IMG/VR virus record: IMGVR_UViG_3300042301_003774
Coordinates: 1-64,000 of that record
Origin: a virus
Direction: 5' to 3' (one strand)
DNA length: 64,000 bases
The position numbers were made by a program, and so were the translations under genes. Below the pieces are notes generated by a model. The model saw only the letters and a program-made list of their open reading frames with translations, searched no databases and was not told the origin of the DNA. The first letter of the stretch is position 1, and the number at the start of each line of letters is the position of its first letter. Shown here one piece after another: positions 16,622 to 25,498 of this stretch.

Positions 16622-18501
16622 TGACAGATTTAAAAACCAAACAAAAAGAGGTTACATCTAAATTCAAAATAATTCAGCAAGCCAATGAGTTAAAAACTGG
16701 TGTGCTTAGTTCTATTGATAAAGCCGATGGCTCAATTGAAAATTTCCAAGACCAAATAGGTTCAACACTAACATCGTACGCATCTTCTTTCAAAAAAAAA
16801 ATACCCAATACCGACAATATTTTTGATAAAATAACTAGAGATTTAGATAAAATATTACCAAAAAATTCACAAAATGGTGAAAGTATGGTAAGAAAAATAA
16901 CTAGGGAATCAGTCAAAGAAACATCTGAATCAATCAAACCAATATTTCTAAGTAATGTTAGAAAACTTTTTTTTGCAAGTGATAGTGAATTGTCTTGTGG
17001 TATTGGTACTAAAATGTCAATCGATGATCTGACAATTTCACCAAAAGAGTTTGATTTATTAGACACATTACAAACAGACCCACAATCTGGTTTAGGTAAA
17101 ATTATATATGAAAATTCTGCATCGACAGATAAGGTTAAAATGAATAAAGTTTTTTATGAAAATTTTAACGGGTCACCATATAATTTTACAGCTTTAGATG
17201 AGACAAATTTATTTGGTATAAAGTGGGATAGTGGTAATCAGGTATATAATTTAAGTGGTTTAACAGCAAATAATATAACTGTAGATAGTTTTATTACAAA
17301 ATATTATGAGTCTATTGAGTTTCCTAAAATATCTGACATATTAAAGAATACATTATCTTTAGTTGTTCCGGTTGGAGGTGTGAATACTGAAAATTCAAAT
17401 TATGATCTTAACTTAAATAAGTTAATGAGGGTTATAAATAAAATATGCGCAGCATGTCCAGCTCCTAGCAATGAAACATTAAAACAAAATGCTGTAGATC
17501 AGTTTAACGAAGGTGATGTTGAAATAGGTGCATTTTTTGATTTTGATGACGTTGAAGGTATTGATATTGATGATGAAAATTTAAGGTATAATAAAGTATT
17601 AAGGTTTGTTGATTGTAATAATTATAATTTACCAGTCAATCAAAACATTGTTGAAGAATTTGCATATTTTTCTAGTACAAAAAATGACATAACTAAAGAG
17701 TATAATGACGCAATGTCAAAAATTGCAAAAGATGCTGCAAACAATAGCTTGTCAATACCATTTCCACAATTCTTAGCTAATTTAGATTTTCAGACAATGA
17801 AGAATTTACCTAAAGCTTTATTGTCTAGTATATTTTCGCCTAAAATGTTTTTCCCTATTGTTGTATTATGGAAAATGTTAAAATCAGCGGTTTCTTCTGC
17901 TTTTATTTCCATTAAAACCTTAATAAAAAATTTAGGTAAATTTGTATTCAATCTTTTAAAAGATATTTTTAATAAATTCTTAACTGTTTTTTGGATTAAA
18001 GTTAAACCACAGTTAGCACTTATACTTAAAGGATTAGTAACAAGATTATTAAAGAAATCTAAAAAACGCTACCTAGTGATTATTAGAGGTTTAATTGATA
18101 TCTTAACCGCATTACTACCATTTGTTGGTATTAAATCTTGTGAAGATTTTTATAGCGCAATTTTAGCATTATTGAATACTTTGAAAGTCGGTGTATCTCA
18201 AGCAATTCCTGGTTTATTATTACAATTATCTAAAAGACTACCAGGTTATAATGAAGATAGAGCGATCATGAATGCCGCGGAATTCCTGGAGGCTAACAAC
18301 ATACCAACAGGAGATATTTTCGGTCAAGAAAATAATATTGTTCAATTTGTTTCATCAGTTATAAAGGGTCACCAACAAGAAATGGATCAAAACTCATTTG
18401 TTCAGGTAAGTTTAGACGCGGCAACGATTCCCGTGGCACCATTAGGTGGGGCTGCAGTAATTTTACCAGGACTATTAAAAGCACATGGAAAACTAACGTA
18501 A
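16621..18501 (+). CDS. Large virion protein with hydrophobic C-terminal region
   Basis: A 626-residue protein. The first 110 residues are helical and charged; residues about 110-330 are soluble with Asp/Asn-rich loops and a CAACPAP cysteine cluster; residues about 390-540 are a long hydrophobic, Lys-interrupted helical region (LPKALLSSIFSPKMFFPIVV and onward), and a C-terminal Gly/Ala/Pro-rich segment follows. Such a membrane-like stretch in a baseplate neighbourhood suggests a tail-tip or DNA-ejection protein, but no homologue is recognised. The next two genes follow with one-base gap and four-base overlap. Confidence 0.55.
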   Translation: MTDLKTKQKEVTSKFKIIQQANELKTGVLSSIDKADGSIENFQDQIGSTLTSYASSFKKKIPNTDNIFDKITRDLDKILPKNSQNGESMVRKITRESVKETSESIKPIFLSNVRKLFFASDSELSCGIGTKMSIDDLTISPKEFDLLDTLQTDPQSGLGKIIYENSASTDKVKMNKVFYENFNGSPYNFTALDETNLFGIKWDSGNQVYNLSGLTANNITVDSFITKYYESIEFPKISDILKNTLSLVVPVGGVNTENSNYDLNLNKLMRVINKICAACPAPSNETLKQNAVDQFNEGDVEIGAFFDFDDVEGIDIDDENLRYNKVLRFVDCNNYNLPVNQNIVEEFAYFSSTKNDITKEYNDAMSKIAKDAANNSLSIPFPQFLANLDFQTMKNLPKALLSSIFSPKMFFPIVVLWKMLKSAVSSAFISIKTLIKNLGKFVFNLLKDIFNKFLTVFWIKVKPQLALILKGLVTRLLKKSKKRYLVIIRGLIDILTALLPFVGIKSCEDFYSAILALLNTLKVGVSQAIPGLLLQLSKRLPGYNEDRAIMNAAEFLEANNIPTGDIFGQENNIVQFVSSVIKGHQQEMDQNSFVQVSLDAATIPVAPLGGAAVILPGLLKAHGKLT

Positions 18502-18502
18502 T

Positions 18503-18700
18503 ATGAATAAAAATGAAGTCATCGAAATCGCAAACGACGTTGAAAATAGGAGTAATAACGTTCTTGTAAGCTCAAGAGATTTTTTAATTGAAGAGTTTCA
18601 AAAAACGAAAGAAGTTATTATTGACTTAACTAGACACTTAGAGTCTGTTGAAGTTTTATATGATAAGATTAATAAAGAATTAGAAAAAAGAACTAAATGA
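18503..18700 (+). CDS. Small coiled-coil protein
   Basis: A 65-residue charged helical protein, with a heptad-like stretch LIEEFQKTKEVIIDLTRHLE. It starts one base after the large virion gene and overlaps the baseplate gene by four bases. Its size and place suggest a chaperone or connector for the neighbouring baseplate proteins; this is inference. Confidence 0.55.
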   Translation: MNKNEVIEIANDVENRSNNVLVSSRDFLIEEFQKTKEVIIDLTRHLESVEVLYDKINKELEKRTK

Positions 18701-20175
18701 AAATAATAGAAATTGGTGTTTGTTTAGACAATCAAGATCCTAGGGGATTTGGTAGAATTAGGGCTAAAAATATTGACGAACAAGATAGCGCTAGGGAAAA
18801 CGCCGTACCCAATTGGGACAATTGGTCTAAAGACGATCCATTTATTTATACACCGTTTCTACCAAATCACATCAATATAATTCCTAAAATAGGTCAATCA
18901 GTAAAAATTATTAGATATGACAATGAGAAAGATTTACAAAATCAGGAATATGTTGCCGGTCCATTTACAACACCACATGACTATGGTGGACAATTAAGTG
19001 AGGTACAATTAACCGAAACCACATTTGGCCAGAGAAGTGAAAAAACTCCAGATATTAAATCTTTTATAAGTAATAAAAAAACATTTAGTGAGGGGTTTAT
19101 TAGAGCTGAGTCTGTTGGTGCTATCCCAAGAATTGAAGATATAGCTATTAGTGGTAACTATGGTTCAGACGTAATACTTACTGAACATGGTGTACAATTA
19201 AGAGCTGGTAAACTTATTGATAAATTTACCGCTAATGCGAAACAAAAGGAAGACCTATCAAAATACCCATTTTATTCTAAAAAACATTCAAAGATTTCCT
19301 TAAAAAAATTCTCAGAAACAGTTGTTTTAGACCAAAAACTTGTAGAAAATTCTATTCTTACCAGAGCGGATATCAAACATCTTTTTGAATATAAATTGGA
19401 CAACGTCGAAACGCCAACAGAATTAACATATTATATCTATTCAATAAAACAAAGTTTTGGTGAAAAATATAAAACTGATGTTTTCGGTGCTGACACACAA
19501 TTAGACGCTAACACATCTGAACTAATATATCAAGAAACCGTTACCCTTGAGGGTGATGATAAGTTTCAGGAAGCATACATTTTAGTTAGAGATTTTATTT
19601 CAAGGTTAGATAGGGAAAAATTAAAAAGTATTGAACCATCACTTAAAGACATTTATTGCCACCCATTCTATTTTAGACCAACAAGTGATTTTAGGTCTTC
19701 TAGCAATTCTGGTGAGTTTTTAAAAAAAATAACTTATTATGATAGAATATCTTATGGGTTAGTTTTCAGTGATTCGTTGATAGACGTACCAAGAAAAACC
19801 GAGATTAAAACTATACCGTATCTTAAAAAGATAAGTGATGTTGATCAAACTTTTGCGGCAATTACCGCTGACAATGTTTTATATTTATCAACAAATAATC
19901 CGGGGGTAGATGGTAAACAAATCGATTTTTCTTCTTTAAATAGATATGAGTATACTCAAGAAGATTATTTACAGAGAATTGTGCCTAATACGTTTGCCAC
20001 CGTTAGAGGTGAAAAACTAGTAGAAATATTAGAATTAATAACCGTAATTCTATTAAATCACAAACATGGTATCTTAACCGAACCAAAATACTTTCAATCC
20101 GCAATGGACTCGTTAAAAAGGCTTATTGAGCGATCAAAGCAAGACATGTTAAATAATTCGATTAGAATAAATTAA
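18697..20175 (+). CDS. Baseplate protein with gp5-like OB-fold N-terminus
   Basis: A 492-residue protein. The first 100 residues match the OB-fold of baseplate hub/spike proteins such as T4 gp5: IEIGVCLDNQDPRGFGRIRA, then DPFIYTPFLPNHINIIPKIGQSVKII, then YVAGPFTTPHDYGGQL. The rest (about 130-490) has no lysozyme motif, so it is a structural hub or wedge component rather than a lytic one. It overlaps the small coiled-coil gene by four bases. The C-terminal SPAMDSL-like helix region is charged. Role in the tail tip is inferred from this fold. Confidence 0.65.
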   Translation: MKIIEIGVCLDNQDPRGFGRIRAKNIDEQDSARENAVPNWDNWSKDDPFIYTPFLPNHINIIPKIGQSVKIIRYDNEKDLQNQEYVAGPFTTPHDYGGQLSEVQLTETTFGQRSEKTPDIKSFISNKKTFSEGFIRAESVGAIPRIEDIAISGNYGSDVILTEHGVQLRAGKLIDKFTANAKQKEDLSKYPFYSKKHSKISLKKFSETVVLDQKLVENSILTRADIKHLFEYKLDNVETPTELTYYIYSIKQSFGEKYKTDVFGADTQLDANTSELIYQETVTLEGDDKFQEAYILVRDFISRLDREKLKSIEPSLKDIYCHPFYFRPTSDFRSSSNSGEFLKKITYYDRISYGLVFSDSLIDVPRKTEIKTIPYLKKISDVDQTFAAITADNVLYLSTNNPGVDGKQIDFSSLNRYEYTQEDYLQRIVPNTFATVRGEKLVEILELITVILLNHKHGILTEPKYFQSAMDSLKRLIERSKQDMLNNSIRIN

Positions 20176-20180
20176 TGTGA

Positions 20181-20187
20181 TATTTAT
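20181..20187 (+). promoter_or_regulatory. Late-type promoter motif TATTTAT
   Basis: TATTTAT preceded by GTGA lies 11 bases before the ATG at 20199. Confidence 0.45.
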
Positions 20188-20198
20188 TAAATAAAAAG

Positions 20199-21569
20199 AT
20201 GTCATATTTTCGTTCATATTTTGAAAAAAATAACACAATTCTAAAGGATTCACAGGTAAACACAGCCAAGAACCCAAATACGGAGTTAATATATGGTTCA
20301 ACCTTTTCTAAATTTATTTTTAAGGTTGATTTCACCGATTTGATAGAAAAAGTCAACAACGGTGATTATGTCTTAGATGAAAATACCAGACACTACTTAA
20401 AACTAACAAACACCATTTTTGGCGACGAAACCTTACTTAAACAAAAAAATGGTAAAGGTAGAGACAGAACTAGTTCATTTGATTTAATTGTATTTAAAAT
20501 AAATGAATTCTGGGACGAGGGTGTTGGTTTTGATTATGAAGATGGGGTATTTGATTTCACAAGTGGAAATAACACTTTTGACGAAAGAGCTTCCAATTGG
20601 TTCAATAGAACAACTTTAAATACGTGGTCTAGTGATGGTATATATGCCAATACACCTGAAATTATTGAAACAATTCATTTTGATAATGGTAATGAAGACC
20701 TTGTTGCCAATATAACTGATTATGTTAATGGTATTATAAACGGAAGCCCTAACCACGGGTTAGGTGTTGCCTTTGCTGTTTTGTATCAAGATATTGAGAG
20801 TGAAGTTGATCAATCAGTTGCATTTTTCACAAAATATACCCAAACCTTTTTTGAACCATACGTTGAAACAGTTTTTGACGATAAGATTGAAGATAATAGA
20901 CAGAACTTCATCGAAAAAACTGATCAAAACTTATTTTTGTATGTAACAAAGGGTACAAATTTCTATGATTTAGATACGTTACCTACTGTTGACATAAAAG
21001 ACGCTTCAGGGAATGTGTTATTTGGCTTAGGAGACCTTTTAACGACCAAAATTAGAAAAGGGGTATATCGTGTCACCTTTGGATTAGACGGCGTCCTATG
21101 CGACGGAAAACGCTTCTATTACGATGTTTGGAAAGGGTTATCCTTAGATGGTGTTGAAATATCAAATGTTACACAAAAATTCGTACCAAAACCATATTCA
21201 TCTAAGTTCACAGTAGGTGAAAATCAAAAAGAATTAGAAAGATATTCCATTCAATTTTACGGGATAAAATTAAACGAAAAAATAAAAAGAGGTGAAGTAA
21301 GAAAAGTTGTTATTTCGTTTAGATCAATTGATGTACCCAAAACAGAATTATTTGAAGAGGTTTTTTATAGAATATACATTAAAGAAGGTAGAACGAATGT
21401 AAATATATTTGATTGGACTCAGCTAGATGTTACAAATGAAAATTCATTTATGTTTGATACATCTATATTAATTCCTAGGGAATATTTCCTTGAAATCAAG
21501 GGGAAAACACATAATGAGTTTATTTATTATAATAACGAAATAAAATTCGAATTAGTATCTGAAAAATAA
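20199..21569 (+). CDS. Tail/baseplate structural protein
   Basis: A 456-residue protein rich in beta-forming residues. Residues about 45-215 (from FSKFIFKVDFTDLIEK through GLGVAFAVLYQD) look like a DNRLRE-type or related beta sandwich, with the phrase NRTTLNTWSSDGIY. The remainder reads like repeated Ig-like domains (TVDIKDASGNVLFGLGD and so on). No enzyme motif. It follows the OB-fold baseplate gene and has its own late-type motif. A virion role is likely; the exact part is unknown. Confidence 0.6.
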   Translation: MSYFRSYFEKNNTILKDSQVNTAKNPNTELIYGSTFSKFIFKVDFTDLIEKVNNGDYVLDENTRHYLKLTNTIFGDETLLKQKNGKGRDRTSSFDLIVFKINEFWDEGVGFDYEDGVFDFTSGNNTFDERASNWFNRTTLNTWSSDGIYANTPEIIETIHFDNGNEDLVANITDYVNGIINGSPNHGLGVAFAVLYQDIESEVDQSVAFFTKYTQTFFEPYVETVFDDKIEDNRQNFIEKTDQNLFLYVTKGTNFYDLDTLPTVDIKDASGNVLFGLGDLLTTKIRKGVYRVTFGLDGVLCDGKRFYYDVWKGLSLDGVEISNVTQKFVPKPYSSKFTVGENQKELERYSIQFYGIKLNEKIKRGEVRKVVISFRSIDVPKTELFEEVFYRIYIKEGRTNVNIFDWTQLDVTNENSFMFDTSILIPREYFLEIKGKTHNEFIYYNNEIKFELVSEK

Positions 21570-21574
21570 TTAAA

Positions 21575-22024
21575 ATGAAAACTTTAACTGAAATCATCAA
21601 AAAGCACATAAACACCCTAAAAGAAGAAAGTGAAAATAGTATTACCGATAACGGTACATACATGGTGTTACAAAATCTAACGCAAATTAAGGATGATATT
21701 GAAACAATCCTTTCATTTAAATTCCATCCAGAATTTCCAAAGTTAGTAACTGGAGATCATGCTTGGGCCGGAGATCATATTTCCACATCTAAAGACGATG
21801 TTGAGGAAGTGGCTAATTTCATAAAAGGTATTATGGAAAAAGACCATATAAATGAAGCTAGCACAACATTATGTGCTAGAGGTAAATCTGCCGCAAAATC
21901 TAAATTCAAAGTCTATCCAAGCGCTTATGCTAATGGATATGCCGTACAGGTATGTAAAGGTAAAATAAAAGGGCTTGATGGTAAAAAACATTGCTCAGGG
22001 ACTTATTGTAAAGGTAAAAAGTAA
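21575..22024 (+). CDS. Small protein with Cys/Lys-rich C-terminal module
   Basis: A 149-residue protein. The N-terminal half is helical and acidic (HINTLKEESENS, then a helix DIETILSFKFHP). The C-terminal 50 residues, LCARGKSAAKSKFKVYPSAY and CKGKIKGLDGKKHCSGTYCKGKK, form a basic cysteine module that I have seen recur in proteins of large aquatic phages. Four or five cysteines could bind zinc. It starts six bases after the previous stop and abuts the next gene, which has a comparable basic domain. Nucleic-acid binding is plausible but not shown. Confidence 0.55.
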   Translation: MKTLTEIIKKHINTLKEESENSITDNGTYMVLQNLTQIKDDIETILSFKFHPEFPKLVTGDHAWAGDHISTSKDDVEEVANFIKGIMEKDHINEASTTLCARGKSAAKSKFKVYPSAYANGYAVQVCKGKIKGLDGKKHCSGTYCKGKK

Positions 22025-22798
22025 ATGAAAATCATAGTAAACGAAGAAGATTTAAATTATATTGAAGAATCGATCATCAATGGTGATGTTCTTAAAGAAG
22101 ATTTAGGTAGATGGTTTAAAGAAAAATGGGTTGACGTTAGTAAAAAAGTTGATGGTAAACACCCACCTTGTGGTAGATCATCAGCTAATGGGGAAAAAGG
22201 TAGAAAGTCATATCCAAAATGTAGACCAACTAAAAAAGTCTCTAAAGACACACCTAAGATTGCGTCATCATATGATAAGAAAGAAAAGAAAAATATGACA
22301 GCACAAAAAAGACGTGCTGAAAAAAAGGACCCAAAAATTGGTAAAGGTAATAAACCCACTATGGTAAAATTTGATGAACATCATATTAATTTAAATCAGA
22401 AAAAAACTATTATATCAATTACTGAAGAACAATTTAAAAGATTGTTTGAATTTAATGAAGATACTACTGTGTTGATATATGAAGATGAATTTGGATCTGT
22501 TGAAAATACGGAATTTGAATATTGTGATATACTACAAGAAGCTGAATATCAAGGACGTAAGGTTCAACTTGGAAAAATCATGCAAGGTGATATTAAAAAG
22601 TTTAAAGTGTACGTCAAGAATGAAAAGGGTAAAGTAGTTAAAGTAAATTTCGGTTTCGGAGGTAAATCTGCGAAGGGGAAAAGAATGGTTATTAAGAAAA
22701 ATAATCCTAAGAGACGTAAATCGTTTAGAGCTAGACATAATTGTGCAAATCCAGGCCCACGTTGGAAACCAAGATATTGGGCTTGTAAAACTTGGTAA
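22025..22798 (+). CDS. Basic multi-domain protein, possible DNA-binding virion protein
   Basis: A 257-residue, strongly basic protein beginning on the base after the previous stop. Residues about 35-110 (WFKEKWVDVSKKVDGKHPPC, then YPKCRPTKKVSKDTPK) form a Cys/Pro/Lys domain; residues about 170-257 (GKVVKVNFGFGGKSAKGKRM and the final HNCANPGPRWKPRYWACKTW) form a second conserved-looking module also common at the ends of phage proteins, in some phages near capsid-assembly genes. It may bind DNA or be packaged in the head. Function is not established. Confidence 0.5.
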   Translation: MKIIVNEEDLNYIEESIINGDVLKEDLGRWFKEKWVDVSKKVDGKHPPCGRSSANGEKGRKSYPKCRPTKKVSKDTPKIASSYDKKEKKNMTAQKRRAEKKDPKIGKGNKPTMVKFDEHHINLNQKKTIISITEEQFKRLFEFNEDTTVLIYEDEFGSVENTEFEYCDILQEAEYQGRKVQLGKIMQGDIKKFKVYVKNEKGKVVKVNFGFGGKSAKGKRMVIKKNNPKRRKSFRARHNCANPGPRWKPRYWACKTW

Positions 22799-22801
22799 TT
22801 A

Positions 22802-23299
22802 ATGAAATTATTAGATATTATTGAAGGGTGGGACGACGCACCAGATTATGATAGTGGTGAGTACGGGTTTAGAGATTCTTCTTTTGACAAGCAAAAAATC
22901 TATATGGATTTATTGGTTAGTGCCGATGATTTTGCATTACTAAGAAATAAAGAAACCAATGGTTTGTATATAACCTATACTGAAGATATTGATACAGACT
23001 ATCATCAAGGATATTATACATACGAAGTTGATTCGGATGAAGATGGTCAATATCAATATGCCGAATTTTCTGATGATATTGAAATAACTGATGAAAGTAT
23101 TGAATTATTTACACAACATCAAATACAATCAAATTCAGTTACTGATGATATAGATAAATTTACAGGATTCAATACAAATATTGCGGTTTTATTAATTACA
23201 AAAGAAAACAAGAAAGGTGTATACGAAGAATTTATTGATTTATTTAGAGCTTATTTTGAAGAACCTAAAAAATCAAGTACTTACACAGGGAAAAAATAG
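22802..23299 (+). CDS. Acidic protein of unknown function
   Basis: A 165-residue acidic protein with Tyr- and Asp-rich stretches (YTEDIDTDYHQGYYTYEVDSDEDG). Two short hydrophobic strands (NIAVLLITKENKKGVYEEF) suggest a small alpha/beta core near the C-terminus. It starts three bases after the preceding basic gene; an acidic partner next to a basic protein could be a chaperone or mimic, but this is speculation. It is the last gene of the rightward block before the capsid genes. Confidence 0.55.
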   Translation: MKLLDIIEGWDDAPDYDSGEYGFRDSSFDKQKIYMDLLVSADDFALLRNKETNGLYITYTEDIDTDYHQGYYTYEVDSDEDGQYQYAEFSDDIEITDESIELFTQHQIQSNSVTDDIDKFTGFNTNIAVLLITKENKKGVYEEFIDLFRAYFEEPKKSSTYTGKK

Positions 23300-23334
23300 A
23301 TCTATTTATTTTAAAATAATCTAACATTAAAAAG

Positions 23335-23649
23335 TTATATCAATTTTTGGGGTGCCCAATACCATATACGGTTATCGGAAAATCTATGTAAACTTTTACC
23401 TTCTTTCTTTTCAATAAGTTTACTCATTTGCATAATATGATCTCTATTACGCATATCAATACCAATCACAAACCCAGAATCTTCCTTTATATGTAATGTT
23501 TCCCTAAGAGGCTCAACATACTTCCCCTCATCATATAATTTCAACATCCGTATCATTTCGTCCTTCTTCATTTTACATTCAATACTTCTTGAATATATCA
23601 TTTTCTCAAGGACATCTAATCTTAACTTACTGTAATCTACTTCAGACAT
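23335..23649 (-). CDS. Small SAP-like domain protein
   Basis: A 104-residue protein. The N-terminal 35 residues (YSKLRLDVLEKMIYSRSIEC, then KKDEMIRMLKLY) match the helix-turn-helix outline of SAP domains, which bind AT-rich DNA or RNA. The C-terminal part is short and basic with tryptophans (IWYWAPQKLI). It is the only gene between the rightward block and the capsid terminator. The minus-7-type element TATATTTG lies seven bases before the ATG, so the transcript may have almost no leader. Confidence 0.55.
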   Translation of the reverse strand: MSEVDYSKLRLDVLEKMIYSRSIECKMKKDEMIRMLKLYDEGKYVEPLRETLHIKEDSGFVIGIDMRNRDHIMQMSKLIEKKEGKSLHRFSDNRIWYWAPQKLI

Positions 23650-23655
23650 ATTTTA

Positions 23656-23663
23656 CAAATATA
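23656..23663 (-). promoter_or_regulatory. Host-type minus-7 element TATATTTG
   Basis: TATATTTG matches TAnnTTTG, but no TTG stands at the expected distance upstream. It would drive the SAP-like gene with a near-zero leader. Confidence 0.35.
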
Positions 23664-23680
23664 ACAAAAATTAATTAAAT

Positions 23681-23712
23681 AAAAAAAGCCCCCGAAAATC
23701 GGAGGCTTTTTA
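23681..23712 (-). terminator. Terminator after the major capsid gene
   Basis: An inverted repeat (GCCcCCGA / TCGGaGGC, one mismatch, flanked by A and T runs) lies 20 bases past the capsid stop in the leftward direction. The T run on both strands allows bidirectional use. Confidence 0.8.
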
Positions 23713-23729
23713 TTATTGATAATTTACTA

Positions 23730-25463
23730 TTATCTTAAAGTATTCATATCGAACGTTTGTAAACCACTTACGTTGATCAAACCAAAGTAACGGTTGTTAA
23801 CCATTTTCTTTGCGTATCTCGTCATGATACCTTTGATAGGTGTCATGTTAAATGGATTGTACATTGTTGGAGTTAATTGTAACGGCACGTAAGGTGCGTA
23901 GATATAACCAGCATCCAATAATGATTTACCTTTGTGACCGATCAAAATCTTACCAGCTGGTAAATATGGATCACGGAATACTTGGTAACGTCCAGCAAGT
24001 GTACCGATTTTTTCGATACCCATGTTGTATTGATCTTGCTCTGGATTAGCGTTTGATACGTGGAAGTACTCTAAATCATCGAATACAGCAGAAACTTCTG
24101 AAGAAACTACGATCCAGTTAGCACCACCTCTCAAAGTAGATTTGTGGATTTGAGCAGAAACCTGGTTGATCTTAGTGATCAATGTTTGGTTCCAGTCTTT
24201 TTGAGTGTAACCCATGTATGGAGTGTTTCCAGTAGCACCGTATTTCCACTCGTTGTAATCCCACTTAGCAGTCCAAGCAGCACCTTTTCTAAGGTCACGT
24301 AAAATTTCACGGTCAACCTCAGCAGCGATTTGCTCAGATAATAAAGCTGTTAATTCAGCTTCAGCATCGATATTATGGAAAGCAGAAACGTCTTGTGCCA
24401 ATTCTGGAGACCAAGAAGCTCTTAATTTTCTTTCAGTCACAGAAACTGTTACAGAAGCTAAATCAAATGATACTTCACCGATATTATCTTCAAATTCTAA
24501 AGTTTCGTATGCTCTATAAGTTACTTTGAAGTTAGCTAAAGCTAAGTCGTTAGCGCTAAAGTCAGAACCAGCAAAACCGCTTGTTGTGCTATAGCTTTCT
24601 AAATCTACGTTAAGGTAGATTAAACCTTCTTCATCACAAATATCATGATATCTACTTAAACCACTACCAGATTTTCCACCGTACTCAACAATACCTTTAC
24701 CATATTTTTGAGTTACAACGTTAAAGTTTTTAACACCGTTGTTTGCTGTAGTGTTACCAGTTACTTCAATTTGAAGTGAAGCTAAGAACTCTTCAGTATC
24801 CATCATGTTACCGTTAGCACCAACCATTTTACCTTGTCCGTCTTTTGTGAATCCAGAAAGTACAACGATAACACTAGAAAGTGATGAACCACTTAGTGCT
24901 GCTGTTGTAGCTGTTGTTGCTCCGTTATCAAATGTGATAAAAGCGTGTGGATTAACTTCTTCAGTTGTGTAAGCACCTTTTGAGTAGTCAAATAAACCTT
25001 GGTCGTTTGCGTCAGACGCTTCGTAAAAACGATCATAAAGGTTCTTTGAACTATCACTGTAACCGTCAGTAGCAGCGGCGCTGTTACCTGGCATACCAAA
25101 TGGCTGATAGTGTGCACCAGCATTTCTGTCTTGAATTTTAGGTACGAAGTAGAACAATTTACCGATTGGTAAGTTCATTGCTTGTACTGAAACGATATCG
25201 TTTGCTAATAATTTAGAAAACACACGACGAATGATAGGGAATACCACTGTCTCAAATGAACCACTAGCATCAGAAACTGCTGCTTCGTTGATTAAGTGTG
25301 ACGCTTGGTTTTCATACAATTGCGCGATGTTATCTCTTTGGTGACCGTCTAGGCCTTCTAGGAATCCTAAGTCATCCCATTTTTTGATGGTATCTTCTTT
25401 GATAACTCTAAGGTGTTTTAACCCGATGTTACCTACCATACCTGATTCTAATAATGCTCCCAT
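23730..25463 (-). CDS. Major capsid protein, T4 gp23-like
   Basis: The 577-residue main head subunit. The N-terminus MGALLESGMVGNIGLKHLRVI and the block QLYENQASHLINEAAVSDASG match T4 gp23, whose N-terminal portion is removed by the prohead protease. TVVFPIIRRVFSKLLANDIVSVQAM is the conserved HK97-fold core, and the segment RKLRASWSPELAQDVSAFHNIDAE matches the gp23 family further on. It lies downstream of protease and scaffold genes as in T4. A terminator follows it. No late-type motif is obvious directly upstream; an A-rich run precedes the ATG. Confidence 0.93.
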   Translation of the reverse strand: MGALLESGMVGNIGLKHLRVIKEDTIKKWDDLGFLEGLDGHQRDNIAQLYENQASHLINEAAVSDASGSFETVVFPIIRRVFSKLLANDIVSVQAMNLPIGKLFYFVPKIQDRNAGAHYQPFGMPGNSAAATDGYSDSSKNLYDRFYEASDANDQGLFDYSKGAYTTEEVNPHAFITFDNGATTATTAALSGSSLSSVIVVLSGFTKDGQGKMVGANGNMMDTEEFLASLQIEVTGNTTANNGVKNFNVVTQKYGKGIVEYGGKSGSGLSRYHDICDEEGLIYLNVDLESYSTTSGFAGSDFSANDLALANFKVTYRAYETLEFEDNIGEVSFDLASVTVSVTERKLRASWSPELAQDVSAFHNIDAEAELTALLSEQIAAEVDREILRDLRKGAAWTAKWDYNEWKYGATGNTPYMGYTQKDWNQTLITKINQVSAQIHKSTLRGGANWIVVSSEVSAVFDDLEYFHVSNANPEQDQYNMGIEKIGTLAGRYQVFRDPYLPAGKILIGHKGKSLLDAGYIYAPYVPLQLTPTMYNPFNMTPIKGIMTRYAKKMVNNRYFGLINVSGLQTFDMNTLR

Positions 25464-25498
25464 TTTTTAGTATTTGTTTTTTTGGTTTTTTTTATTTA